Positions 7,773 through 13,931 of a stretch of 13,931 nucleotides of DNA are shown one piece after another. Position numbers and translations under genes: made by a program. The stretch is from CAZBBB01 sp964490005 (lineage in GTDB: Bacteria; Planctomycetota; B15-G4): assembly GCA_964490005.1 (NCBI GenBank), contig CAZBBB010000086.1, positions 1-13,931 on the forward strand, in the 5' to 3' direction. Each line of letters opens with the position of its first letter. The first letter of the stretch is position 1. The notes beneath the pieces were generated by a model. That model was given only the letters and a program-made list of their open reading frames with translations. It was not told the DNA's origin and did no database searches.

Positions 7773-9124
7773 GAAGGCAGCTTGACGAAGGGATCGGCGT
7801 GCCGGACCCAGACCTGCCGCGCGACGCCCGGCCCGCGTCGCTGCCGCCGGGCGGCCTCCTCCTCGCGTGCCTGCTCGACGGACAGCACGAAGGGCAGCGC
7901 GACGGCGACGGCGACGAGCTGGTAGAGCAGGTCGAAGTGCGCGCGGTTGAGGAACATCGCGCCGGTGAGGAAGCCGTAGAGCGTGACCTCGAGCGGCTTG
8001 CTGAAGCGGCCCAGCCAGGCGTCGGCGGTGTTCTTCACCTGCCGCGTCACCCGGCGCATGAACCAGATCGTCGAGCCGATCATGTACATGAACAGCGCGA
8101 AGGCGATCGTGCCCGACTCGGCCCAGACCTGCAGGTAGGAGTTGTGCGCCACGCGGCTGGGCACCATCTTCACGCCGAAGGGGATCTCGACGTTCTGCAG
8201 GTAGCGCTGGTAGTCGAAGACCATGTTCTTGAAGCCGATGCCCAGCAGCGGCCGGTCGAGGATCATCTCCCAGGCGACCTTCCACGAGAGGAAGCGCCCG
8301 AGGATCGACTCGTCGGAGGCCTCGGTGATGGTCGAGAGGCGGTCGAGGTACTCCTGCGGCGCGAACAGCAGGCCCAGGCCGCCCATGAGGACCACGCCCA
8401 CGAGCGCCGGCACCTTGAAGCGCGTCTTCATCGCCATCGCGAGCAGCGTCACCGACATCGCCAGGAAGCCGCCGCGCGAGCCGGTCGACATGATCGTGAG
8501 CACGGTCATGAAGAACCCGAAGCGCATGAAGGGGCGCAGGAAGCGGCCGTGCTTCAGTTCGCCGGCCTCGTCGGAGAGATACCAGAGGAAGGGCAGGTTC
8601 ATGACCATCGCGAGGGCGAAGTCGTTGTTGTCCTTGAGCATGCCGCCCGGGCCGACGCCCGTCCCCTGCCCCATCAGGAACCACAGCGCGTTCTTGATGC
8701 CGTAGAAGCCCAGCGCCCAGACGATCACGAACATGATCTGCCGCAGGCGCGCGCGGTCGGTGATCAGCGCGCAGGTGAGCAGCGCGACGAACAGGATCTT
8801 GACGAGTTCGAACCAGCGCGAGCCCTGGTAGTCCCAGCGCAGCGTGTTGGCCGCCAGCGAGACCGAGATCGTCACGAACATCGCCAGGATGGCGAAGATG
8901 CGCCGGTCGCGCCGGAACAGCGGCCGGTACTCCCAGACCAGCCAGCCGCCGATCATCGCCACGGCGACGAGCTGGCTGATCGGCAGGCCGCGCGCGAAGC
9001 CCCAGGTGAGGTCCTGCGTGCGGTTGTAGGCCAGCCAGGTGAAGGTCAGGACGCCGACCCACGGCCGCAGGAAGCACAGCGGCAGGATGAGCACGAACAG
9101 CGCGAAGACGACGACGTCACGCAT
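7769..9124 (-). CDS. Putative O-glycosylation ligase / O-antigen ligase-like membrane protein, exosortase A-associated type
   Basis: 451 residues, a polytopic inner-membrane protein with about ten hydrophobic segments. The N-terminal pattern (LPLCFLRPWVGVLTFTWLAY at 14-33, then DLTWGFARGLP at 38-48) is the recognisable opening of the exosortase A-associated ligase family (TIGR03097 type). The Wzy_C-like core includes STGSRGGFLAMS (213-224), RPLLGIGFKNM (291-301) and a periplasmic loop ending VAHNSYLQVWAESGTIAF (325-342), where the H-N-S/E-S-G signature is typical of the ligase/polymerase superfamily. It is expected to transfer or polymerise undecaprenyl-linked glycan in the periplasm; which of the two is not settled for this family. 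The last 35 residues or so form a charged soluble tail rich in Arg and Glu. The ATG at 9124 has GAGG 6 nt upstream and overlaps the preceding gene by 8 nt. Confidence 0.9.
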   Translation of the reverse strand: MRDVVVFALFVLILPLCFLRPWVGVLTFTWLAYNRTQDLTWGFARGLPISQLVAVAMIGGWLVWEYRPLFRRDRRIFAILAMFVTISVSLAANTLRWDYQGSRWFELVKILFVALLTCALITDRARLRQIMFVIVWALGFYGIKNALWFLMGQGTGVGPGGMLKDNNDFALAMVMNLPFLWYLSDEAGELKHGRFLRPFMRFGFFMTVLTIMSTGSRGGFLAMSVTLLAMAMKTRFKVPALVGVVLMGGLGLLFAPQEYLDRLSTITEASDESILGRFLSWKVAWEMILDRPLLGIGFKNMVFDYQRYLQNVEIPFGVKMVPSRVAHNSYLQVWAESGTIAFALFMYMIGSTIWFMRRVTRQVKNTADAWLGRFSKPLEVTLYGFLTGAMFLNRAHFDLLYQLVAVAVALPFVLSVEQAREEEAARRQRRGPGVARQVWVRHADPFVKLPS

Positions 9125-10310
9125 CGCGCACCTCGTCGAGGAGCGCCGCGAGACGGTCGAGCACCGCCTCCCAGTCGTGGTGCGCGACGACGTCGTCGCG
9201 TCCCGCGCGGCCCAGCTCGTCGCGGCGCCCGGGCCGCGAAAGCAGCTCGACGAGGGCCTGCGCCATCGCGGGGGCGTCGTCCGCGACGACCAGGTGCCTC
9301 CCGGCCTGCGCCCCGAGCGCGCGGGCCGTGGCGGCGTTGACGACCACCGGGCGCGCCGCGGCGAGCGCCTCGAGCACCTTGTTCGGCAGGCCCCGCCCGC
9401 TGCGCAGCGGCGCCGCGAAGGCCGCCAGGCCGCCGAGCACGGCCGCCACCGACGCGACCTCGCCGGTGACCTCCACCTCGCCGGGCCGCGCGAGCGCGGC
9501 CACCGCGGCGCTCGGAGCGCGCCCGCAGATCACCAGCCGCGCCGCGGGCAGCTGCCGGCGCACGCGCGGCAGCACCTGCCGCGCCAGCTCGACGGCCGCC
9601 TCCACGTTCGGCGGATAGTCCATCTGGCCGACGAAGCCGAAGACGGGCGGCGCGGCCGAGGCCGGCGGCAGCCGCGCGAAGTCGCGCCAGGGCGTGCCGT
9701 TGGTGAGCACCTCCAGGCGGCGCGCGCGTCCGCCGCGCGCGCGGAAGTCGTCCGCCTCGGCCTGCGTGACCAGCAGCGTCAGGTCGGCCTGCGCGGCGAG
9801 CGCGAACTCCTCGGGCAGCAGGCGACGGGCCTCGAGCCGGTCGATCCAGCCGCGCAGGCCGGCGCGCCGCGCACCGAGCGCCTCCCACTTGAGGGCGTCG
9901 AGGTCGCACAGGTCGATGACCTTGCGGCGCGCGCGCGCCGCGCGCCACCACGCGCCGATGCCGGAGGAGAAGCCCCAGCACAGCTCGTAGTCGCGGCGGG
10001 CCAGCAGGCCGTCGAGCGCGCGGCCCACGCGGCCGTCGCGGTGCCAGCCCTGGCTCAGGCTGCCTCCGCCCAGCAGCGCGCCGAGCACGCCGAGCAGCGC
10101 CCGCGGGCGGCTGCGCGGGAACACGTGCACTTCGCGGCACACGCGCGCCAGCCCCTCCCGGGCCCGGGCCGCCTGCGTCGCGTCGTCGGCCAGGCCGACG
10201 AGGTCGACGGGGCCGGACGCGGCCAGCCGCGTGAGATGCGCCCACGCGCGCAGCCGATCGCCCTTGTCGGGCGGCCAGGGCGCGCGGTGCGCGAGGAACA
10301 GGACCTCCAC
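9117..10310 (-). CDS. Glycosyltransferase, exosortase-associated Stp1 type
   Basis: 397 residues. The opening EVLFLAHRAPWPPDKGDRLR (2-21) is the hallmark of the PEP-CTERM/EpsH1-associated sugar transferase Stp1 (TIGR03087 type), whose members start with H.P.PPDKGD-. Further matches in order: VIDLCDLDALKWEALG (131-146), RLEARRLLPEEFALAAQADL (158-177), LVTQAEADDF (180-189), FGFVGQMDYPPNVEAAV (224-240), a segment like LVICGRAPS.AV (259-270), GEVASVAAVL (283-292) and APLRSGRGLPNKVLEALAAA (300-319), with donor-site glutamate E314. It should transfer a sugar to the growing lipid-linked repeat at the inner membrane. The GTG start at 10310 follows a perfect GGAGG at 5-nt spacing, placed in the 10-nt gap after the chain-length gene. 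The stop overlaps the ligase start by 8 nt. Donor sugar unknown. Confidence 0.92.
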   Translation of the reverse strand: MEVLFLAHRAPWPPDKGDRLRAWAHLTRLAASGPVDLVGLADDATQAARAREGLARVCREVHVFPRSRPRALLGVLGALLGGGSLSQGWHRDGRVGRALDGLLARRDYELCWGFSSGIGAWWRAARARRKVIDLCDLDALKWEALGARRAGLRGWIDRLEARRLLPEEFALAAQADLTLLVTQAEADDFRARGGRARRLEVLTNGTPWRDFARLPPASAAPPVFGFVGQMDYPPNVEAAVELARQVLPRVRRQLPAARLVICGRAPSAAVAALARPGEVEVTGEVASVAAVLGGLAAFAAPLRSGRGLPNKVLEALAAARPVVVNAATARALGAQAGRHLVVADDAPAMAQALVELLSRPGRRDELGRAGRDDVVAHHDWEAVLDRLAALLDEVRDA

Positions 10311-10315
10311 CCTCG

Positions 10316-10320
10316 CCTCC
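10316..10320 (-). promoter_or_regulatory. Ribosome binding site of the Stp1-type glycosyltransferase
   Basis: GGAGG on the minus strand immediately after the stop of the chain-length gene and 5 nt before the GTG at 10310. It fixes the GTG as the start, which also places the conserved PPDKGD segment at the normal distance from the N-terminus. Confidence 0.75.
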
Positions 10321-11994
10321 TCAGGTGAGCGCCATCTTCACGTCGCGGAGCGTGCGCAGCAGCGCCGAGGGCAGCACGTCGGGGTGGACCTTGTAGATGA
10401 ACAGCGCCGTCGCCATCGACGCCAGCACCAGCGCCATGGTCGCCCAGGTCAGGGCGCGCTGGACCGCGCGGGCGCGCAGGTCGCGGGTCGTCAGGATCAG
10501 GTCGACGGCCCCGAGCACCGGCACGCCGAGGCTCTTGCCGACCTCGCGCACCGTGCCGAAGGAGCCGCGCGTCATCTCCGCCAGCACGGGGCCCAGCGCG
10601 CCGACGGCCAGCCCGAGCAGCACCGAGACGGCCATGATGATCGCGCCGATCGGCAGCAGCGCCGCGTTGGGTTCGACGCCCGTCTCGAGGATCTCGAAGG
10701 CGCTGGCCGCCCCGAAGGTGCGCGAGTCGGCGCCCAGCGTCTGGGCGCGCAGGGCCAGCACCTTCTCGGCCAGCGGCTGCACGACCGCCTTCTGCTCGGC
10801 CACGAGCAGCTTGGCGACGTCGACGTCGGTCGCGAGCCGCTCGAGTTCCTGGCGCACGACCGGCAGCGCGTCGAGGTTCGACTGGATCGCCGCCAGCTCG
10901 GTCTGCGCCGTGCGCAGCTCGGCCCGCAGCGAGGCCTCCAGCGTCTGCGCGGCCTTGAGCTGCTCGCCCAGCGCGAAGTAGACCGGGTTGGTCTGCATCT
11001 GCGTCGTGCCGCCCGAGAGGTCGACGCCCAGCGCCGCGACCGCGGCGGCGGCCGCGTCGTAGGTCTGCTGGGCCTTGATGCGCCGGCTGTGGCGCTCGGT
11101 GAAACCCGTCACGGGATGCGTCGCGGCCTCGAGCTGCGCCTTGGCCGCGTTGAGCGCCGCCAGCGCCTGCGCCTGCTCGGGCGTCGAGGCGCTCACCGGC
11201 GCGGGGATCTCGCGCGGCAGGCTCGCCAGTTCGGCGTTGAGGCGCGCGATCTCGCCCACGGCGGCCTCCAGCTTGCTGCTGGCCTCGCCCTGCTTGAGCA
11301 GCCACTGCGCCTTGAGTTCGTTGTTGGTGTCCTCGTTGAGCAGCGAGGGCACCTTGTTCTCGCGCTCGTAGTTGCGCACCGCCTGCAGCGCGTCGGCGTA
11401 GGCCGCCTCGCGCTCGCGCAGCACGGCCGCCGCGCGCTCCTTGTCCTCCTCGAGGGTCTTCTTGGTGCCCTCGAGCGTGAGCTGGATCCAGCTGTCGCGC
11501 AGCCGGTTGACGAAGTCGGCCGCCTTGCGCGGCGAGGTCCAGCGGAAGGCCAGCCGGATGTTGTAGGAGCCGGTCACGTCGCGGTCCATCTCGACGACCA
11601 GGTTCTCGACGAACTTGACCACCAGCTCGCGCCGGTCGCTCTCCCGCCCGGAGGTCTCGAGCCACTCGGGCCACTGCAGCTCGTTCATCACCGCGTCGAT
11701 GCGCTTGCGCGAACGCAGCTCGGCCTTGAGCGCCTCGAGCTTGCGCAGGTCGGAGAGCGCCGCGAGCGCGTCGCGCGCGGCGCTGCTCGTCACCAGGCTG
11801 GTGTCGTGCATGATGAAGCTGGTGGCCGACTCGAACTTCGCCGGCCAGACGAGCGTGAGCGCGTAGCCGAGCATGCCGAAGACCAGCGTCGTGAACACGA
11901 CCCGTGCGCGATGCCGCATGATCGCGCGCACGACCTCCTGGATCGCCTCGCGCGGATCGGTCTGCTGCAGCGTCGTGCGCGGATCCTCGGCCAT
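10321..11994 (-). CDS. Polysaccharide chain-length determinant (Wzz/GNVR family, exosortase-associated type)
   Basis: 557 residues, near the usual size of exosortase-associated chain-length proteins. A short cytoplasmic N-terminus with REAIQEVVRAIMRHRARV leads into membrane segment 1 (about 32-50) and a Wzz-type periplasmic start, PAKFESATSFIM. Next come long Ala/Glu/Leu-rich coiled-coil regions (about 170-415). Membrane segment 2 (about 446-468) is followed by GKSLGVPVLGAVDLIL (486-501), the usual conserved cytoplasmic piece, and membrane segment 3 (about 514-534). It should form an oligomer in the inner membrane that sets polymer length and links synthesis to the export lipoprotein. There is no Walker A/B kinase domain or C-terminal Tyr cluster, so a separate BY-kinase is expected. 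It lies 8 nt after the export gene with no clear ribosome site. The ATG is chosen because the longer frame up to 12897 is antisense-like shadow of the export gene. Confidence 0.9.
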   Translation of the reverse strand: MAEDPRTTLQQTDPREAIQEVVRAIMRHRARVVFTTLVFGMLGYALTLVWPAKFESATSFIMHDTSLVTSSAARDALAALSDLRKLEALKAELRSRKRIDAVMNELQWPEWLETSGRESDRRELVVKFVENLVVEMDRDVTGSYNIRLAFRWTSPRKAADFVNRLRDSWIQLTLEGTKKTLEEDKERAAAVLREREAAYADALQAVRNYERENKVPSLLNEDTNNELKAQWLLKQGEASSKLEAAVGEIARLNAELASLPREIPAPVSASTPEQAQALAALNAAKAQLEAATHPVTGFTERHSRRIKAQQTYDAAAAAVAALGVDLSGGTTQMQTNPVYFALGEQLKAAQTLEASLRAELRTAQTELAAIQSNLDALPVVRQELERLATDVDVAKLLVAEQKAVVQPLAEKVLALRAQTLGADSRTFGAASAFEILETGVEPNAALLPIGAIIMAVSVLLGLAVGALGPVLAEMTRGSFGTVREVGKSLGVPVLGAVDLILTTRDLRARAVQRALTWATMALVLASMATALFIYKVHPDVLPSALLRTLRDVKMALT

Positions 11995-12002
11995 GGGTCG
12001 AC

Positions 12003-12806
12003 TCAGAACTGGTTCTGGTTGTACTTGTTGTTGTTGTAGCCGACCGTGCCCTGGCCGAAGGAGTCGCTCACGGCGATGACGTTGTTGAAGCCCGTGACGA
12101 GCTGCTGCACCGGCTGCAGCGGCGCCACGAGCCGCGCCACGCCGTAGGTGATCCAGCCGATCACGTTGGGCGTCAGGTAGATGATGTCGTTCTCGCGGAT
12201 GCGGATGTTGTCGCGGGTGAGGCCGCGCTCGATGATGTCGTCGTAGTTGCAGACGATCACGAGCGGGTTCTCCGGGTCGCCCCGGATGACGCGGATCGCC
12301 TCGGTGTCGACGATCGTGCGGTCGAGCCCGGTGCGGATGAGCGCGTCGAGCAGCAGCTCGTCGCCGCGGAACTGGATTGCCTGCGGCTTGCGCGGCGGCA
12401 GGCCCGAGGTGTAGTAGCGCTTGCTGTTGATCGTGCCGACGCGCACGCGGATGCCCGAGGCGTCGTTGACGTAGCGCTCGTAGGCCAGGCGGATCACCTG
12501 CGTGGCCTCGTCGGGCGAGAGCCCGTTGACGTAGACCTCCCCGACCTCGGGCAGCGTGACGACGCCGTCCATGCGGACGACTTCCTGCACGCCGTTGTAC
12601 TCGGCGTGCAGCGAGTCGTTCATCACCAGCGAGTCGCCGATGCCGATGTAGTACTGGCGGTTGGCGTCCTGCGTCGGGCGGCCGAAACCGCGCTGGTTGA
12701 GCACCTGCAGCACGCGCGCGTCGTCGGGCGCGGCGCAGCCGGCGGCGAGCGCCAGGCCCAGGGCGCCGCACAGCGCCCGGGCCGTCCGATGGGTCGTTCT
12801 CCTCAC
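12003..12806 (-). CDS. Polysaccharide export lipoprotein (Wza/EpsA-like, Poly_export domain)
   Basis: 267 residues. A GTG start at 12806 gives a lipoprotein signal peptide: basic residues 2-10, a hydrophobic stretch and the lipobox LAAGC with Cys24. Ala at the next two positions is compatible with sorting to the outer membrane. The Poly_export domain begins at QYYIGIGDSLVMN (51-63) and continues with VVRMDGVVTLPEVGEVYVNG (76-95) and GLSPDEATQVIRLAYERYV (95-113). A following SLBB-like section ends with the RENDIIYLTP strand (204-213). It should form the outer-membrane outlet for the polymer, working with the chain-length protein encoded next. The protein is shorter than Wza (about 380 residues), with one SLBB-like section, as in the smaller exosortase-type exporters. 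The last dozen residues are Asn/Gln-rich and end in Phe, which is unusual. It is the first gene of the operon. Confidence 0.9.
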   Translation of the reverse strand: MRRTTHRTARALCGALGLALAAGCAAPDDARVLQVLNQRGFGRPTQDANRQYYIGIGDSLVMNDSLHAEYNGVQEVVRMDGVVTLPEVGEVYVNGLSPDEATQVIRLAYERYVNDASGIRVRVGTINSKRYYTSGLPPRKPQAIQFRGDELLLDALIRTGLDRTIVDTEAIRVIRGDPENPLVIVCNYDDIIERGLTRDNIRIRENDIIYLTPNVIGWITYGVARLVAPLQPVQQLVTGFNNVIAVSDSFGQGTVGYNNNKYNQNQF

Positions 12807-12812
12807 GCTGCG

Positions 12813-12816
12813 CTCC
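12813..12816 (-). promoter_or_regulatory. Ribosome binding site of the export lipoprotein
   Basis: GGAG on the minus strand, 6 nt before the GTG at 12806. It supports this GTG as the start, since no other start codon gives a complete lipoprotein signal peptide; the first internal Met is at residue 62, inside the Poly_export domain. Confidence 0.5.
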
Positions 12817-12860
12817 GTGGCCGCTCTCCGGGGCCGCGGTCCCTGCCGGGCCCGCGGGTC

Positions 12861-12895
12861 GATCCGGAGATGATATCGGCGCCGGGCGCCGGATC
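12861..12895. repeat. Nested inverted repeat upstream of the export operon
   Basis: Outer arms GATCCGG (12861-12867) and CCGGATC (12889-12895) are perfect inverted copies. Inside lie two palindromic GGCGCC units (12878-12883 and 12885-12890) separated by one G. The dyad covers the TATCAT candidate -10 box at 12870-12875, as an operator might. In this GC-rich context short palindromes arise by chance, so function is uncertain. Confidence 0.4.
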
Positions 12896-12912
12896 ATGGA
12901 CCCTATCGGCGC
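12874..12912. repeat. Direct repeat TATCGGCGC, two copies 30 nt apart
   Basis: The nonamer TATCGGCGC occurs at 12874-12882 and again at 12904-12912, start-to-start distance 30 nt, close to three helical turns. Such phasing would let a protein bind both on the same face of the DNA. The second copy lies about 30 nt upstream of the candidate -10 box for the minus-strand operon, a reasonable place for an activator site. No known regulator site is recognised. Confidence 0.4.
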
Positions 12913-12929
12913 TTCTTGCCCGCCTCCGC

Positions 12930-12947
12930 GACCCCCGGTGCGGGGTC
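12930..12947 (-). terminator. Hairpin just after the rfbB stop, possible terminator
   Basis: GACCCC (12930-12935) and GGGGTC (12942-12947) form a perfect 6-bp GC-rich stem with a 6-nt loop, starting one base beyond the rfbB stop codon. No T-run follows on the minus strand, so classical intrinsic termination is doubtful. It may act as a weak terminator or protect the 3' end of the rfbB message. Confidence 0.3.
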
Positions 12948-12948
12948 G

Positions 12949-13931
12949 TCAGCGCCGCAGACGGGCCCCGTACTGGGCCTCGTAGTAGTCCCGGTAGGTG
13001 CCGGCCCGCACGTGCTCGGTCCACGACCGGTGCTCCAGATACCACGCGATCGTGGCCGGCAGCCCGCGCTCGAAGGTCCAGCGCGGCTCCCACCCCAGCT
13101 CGGCGCGGATCTTCCCGGCGTCCATGGCGTAGCGCCGGTCGTGTCCCGGGCGGTCGGCCACGTGGCGGATGAGCGAGTCGCTCTTGCCGAGTTCGCGCAG
13201 GATCAGCCGGACCACGTCCAGGTTGAAGCGCTCGGCGTTGCCGCCGATGTTGTAGACCGCGCCGGGCGCGGCCCGCTCGAACACCGTCCAGATCGCGCTG
13301 CAGTGGTCCTCGACGTGCAGCCAGTCGCGCACCTGCCGGCCGTCGCCGTAGACCGGCAGCGGCGTGTCCTGCAGCGCGTTGGCGATCATCAGCGGGATGA
13401 GCTTCTCGGGGAACTGGTACGGCCCGTAGTTGTTGCTGCAGCGCGTGATGACCGCGTTCAGTCCGTGCGTCTCGATCGCGGCGCGCACGAGCAGGTCGGC
13501 GGCGGCCTTGCTCGCGGCGTAGGGCGAGTTGGGCGCGAGCGGCGTGTCCTCGCGGAAGGCGCCCGTCGGCCCCAGCGTGCCGTAGACCTCGTCGGTCGAG
13601 ACCTGCAGGTAGCGGCCGACCTTGTGCGCGCGGGCCAGGTCGAGCAGCACCTGCGTGCCGAGGACGTTGTTGCGCACGAAGGGCGTCGCGTCGAGGATGC
13701 TGCGATCGACGTGGCTCTCGGCGGCGAAGTGCAGCACGCCGTCGAGGCGGTGCTCGGCGAAGATCGGCTCGAGCGCGTCGCGGTCGGCGACGTCGGCGCG
13801 CACGAACACGTGCCCGGCGTCGCCCTCGAGCGCGGCGAGGTTCTCGAGGTTGCCCGCGTAGGTGAGCAGGTCGACGGTGACGATCGTCACGTCGGGCCGC
13901 TCGGACCGCAGCTTGAGCACGAAGTTGCTGC
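12949..13931 (-). CDS. rfbB: dTDP-glucose 4,6-dehydratase (5' end outside window)
   Basis: 326 complete residues are visible. The frame runs off the right edge, where the last codons read SNFVLKL, matching the end of the GFIGSNFV nucleotide-binding turn, so only about a dozen N-terminal residues with the GxxGxxG motif are missing. A GTG at 13920 is not the real start. Short-chain dehydrogenase features: LLTYAGNLENL, VLHFAAESHVDRS, the catalytic STDEVYG (Asp-Glu pair), YAASK (Tyr/Lys pair), TRCSNNYGPYQFPEKLIPLM, VYGDGRQVRDWLHVEDH and YNIGGNAE. These are diagnostic for RfbB/RmlB, which converts dTDP-glucose to dTDP-4-keto-6-deoxyglucose with bound NAD in the cytoplasm, the second step to dTDP-rhamnose and related 6-deoxysugars. 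It probably belongs to a separate unit with other rml genes outside the window and supplies sugar for the exopolysaccharide. Confidence 0.96.
   Translation of the reverse strand, partial: SNFVLKLRSERPDVTIVTVDLLTYAGNLENLAALEGDAGHVFVRADVADRDALEPIFAEHRLDGVLHFAAESHVDRSILDATPFVRNNVLGTQVLLDLARAHKVGRYLQVSTDEVYGTLGPTGAFREDTPLAPNSPYAASKAAADLLVRAAIETHGLNAVITRCSNNYGPYQFPEKLIPLMIANALQDTPLPVYGDGRQVRDWLHVEDHCSAIWTVFERAAPGAVYNIGGNAERFNLDVVRLILRELGKSDSLIRHVADRPGHDRRYAMDAGKIRAELGWEPRWTFERGLPATIAWYLEHRSWTEHVRAGTYRDYYEAQYGARLRR

Larger units (their letters stand above)
12807..12948 (-). promoter_or_regulatory. Intergenic region with probable operon promoter
   Basis: This 142-nt gap between rfbB and the export gene is the only sizeable non-coding stretch in the window, so the promoter of the nine-gene operon most likely lies here. 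On the minus strand a TATCAT (positions 12870-12875, one mismatch from the -10 consensus) lies about 64 nt before the GTG. No good -35 box is found at 16-18 nt spacing (CATGAT at 17 nt), so recognition by another sigma factor or help from an activator is possible. The section 12861-12912 is less GC-rich than its surroundings and holds inverted and direct repeats. The -10 assignment is weak; the general regulatory role is inferred from position. Confidence 0.4.

Noticed and set aside
7799..9340. Plus-strand open frame of 513 codons opposite the ligase gene
   Set aside because: The sequence is extremely rich in Glu, His, Arg and Gln, which is the antisense image of a hydrophobic membrane protein. 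No start signal or motif supports it.
10231..12039. Plus-strand open frame of 602 codons opposite the chain-length gene
   Set aside because: It is rich in Arg, Gln, His and Leu, has no family motif, and the minus strand carries a clear Wzz-type protein. It is a mirror frame of a GC-rich gene.

Overview
The window is a GC-rich stretch (by eye well over 70 % G+C, not computed) from a Gram-negative bacterium. The Gram-negative call rests on a lipoprotein of the outer-membrane polysaccharide-export family and an inner-membrane chain-length regulator. No rRNA, tRNA or other lineage marker is present, so I do not name a phylum. Loci of this type are known from many Proteobacteria and some other GC-rich Gram-negative groups. 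About half of the starts are GTG.

Layout: positions 2-1510 hold the 3' part of a plus-strand gene for an alpha-helical, TPR-like protein whose start lies outside the window. It converges, with a 14-nt gap, on a tightly packed minus-strand operon read from about 12806 down to 1525. In transcription order the operon is: polysaccharide-export lipoprotein (Wza/EpsA type); chain-length determinant (Wzz/GNVR type); glycosyltransferase of the exosortase-associated Stp1 type; O-antigen-ligase/polymerase-like membrane protein of the exosortase A-associated type; a second glycosyltransferase; an asparagine-synthase-type amidotransferase; two more GT4-like glycosyltransferases; and a polysaccharide deacetylase of the XrtA/PEP-CTERM-associated type. 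Nearly every junction is a 1-, 4- or 8-nt overlap, so the nine genes are probably co-transcribed and translationally coupled. Upstream, after a 142-nt gap with dyads, a direct repeat and a possible -10 box, lies dTDP-glucose 4,6-dehydratase (rfbB/rmlB), cut by the right window edge.

How they work together: RfbB makes a dTDP-4-keto-6-deoxyhexose for rhamnose-like sugars. Four glycosyltransferases assemble a repeat unit. The ligase/polymerase-like protein joins units or transfers glycan. The chain-length protein and the export lipoprotein handle polymer length and passage across the outer membrane. The amidotransferase and deacetylase modify the polymer. The combination of Stp1-type glycosyltransferase, exosortase-type ligase, amidotransferase and DUF3473-like deacetylase is the signature of exosortase A (XrtA)-linked exopolysaccharide loci. 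The exosortase itself, PEP-CTERM substrates, the BY-kinase, the initiating sugar-phosphate transferase and a flippase are not in this window. I see no wholly new system. The most unusual points are the altered NodB motifs in the deacetylase, the Asn/Gln-rich C-terminus of the export lipoprotein and the structured intergenic region.
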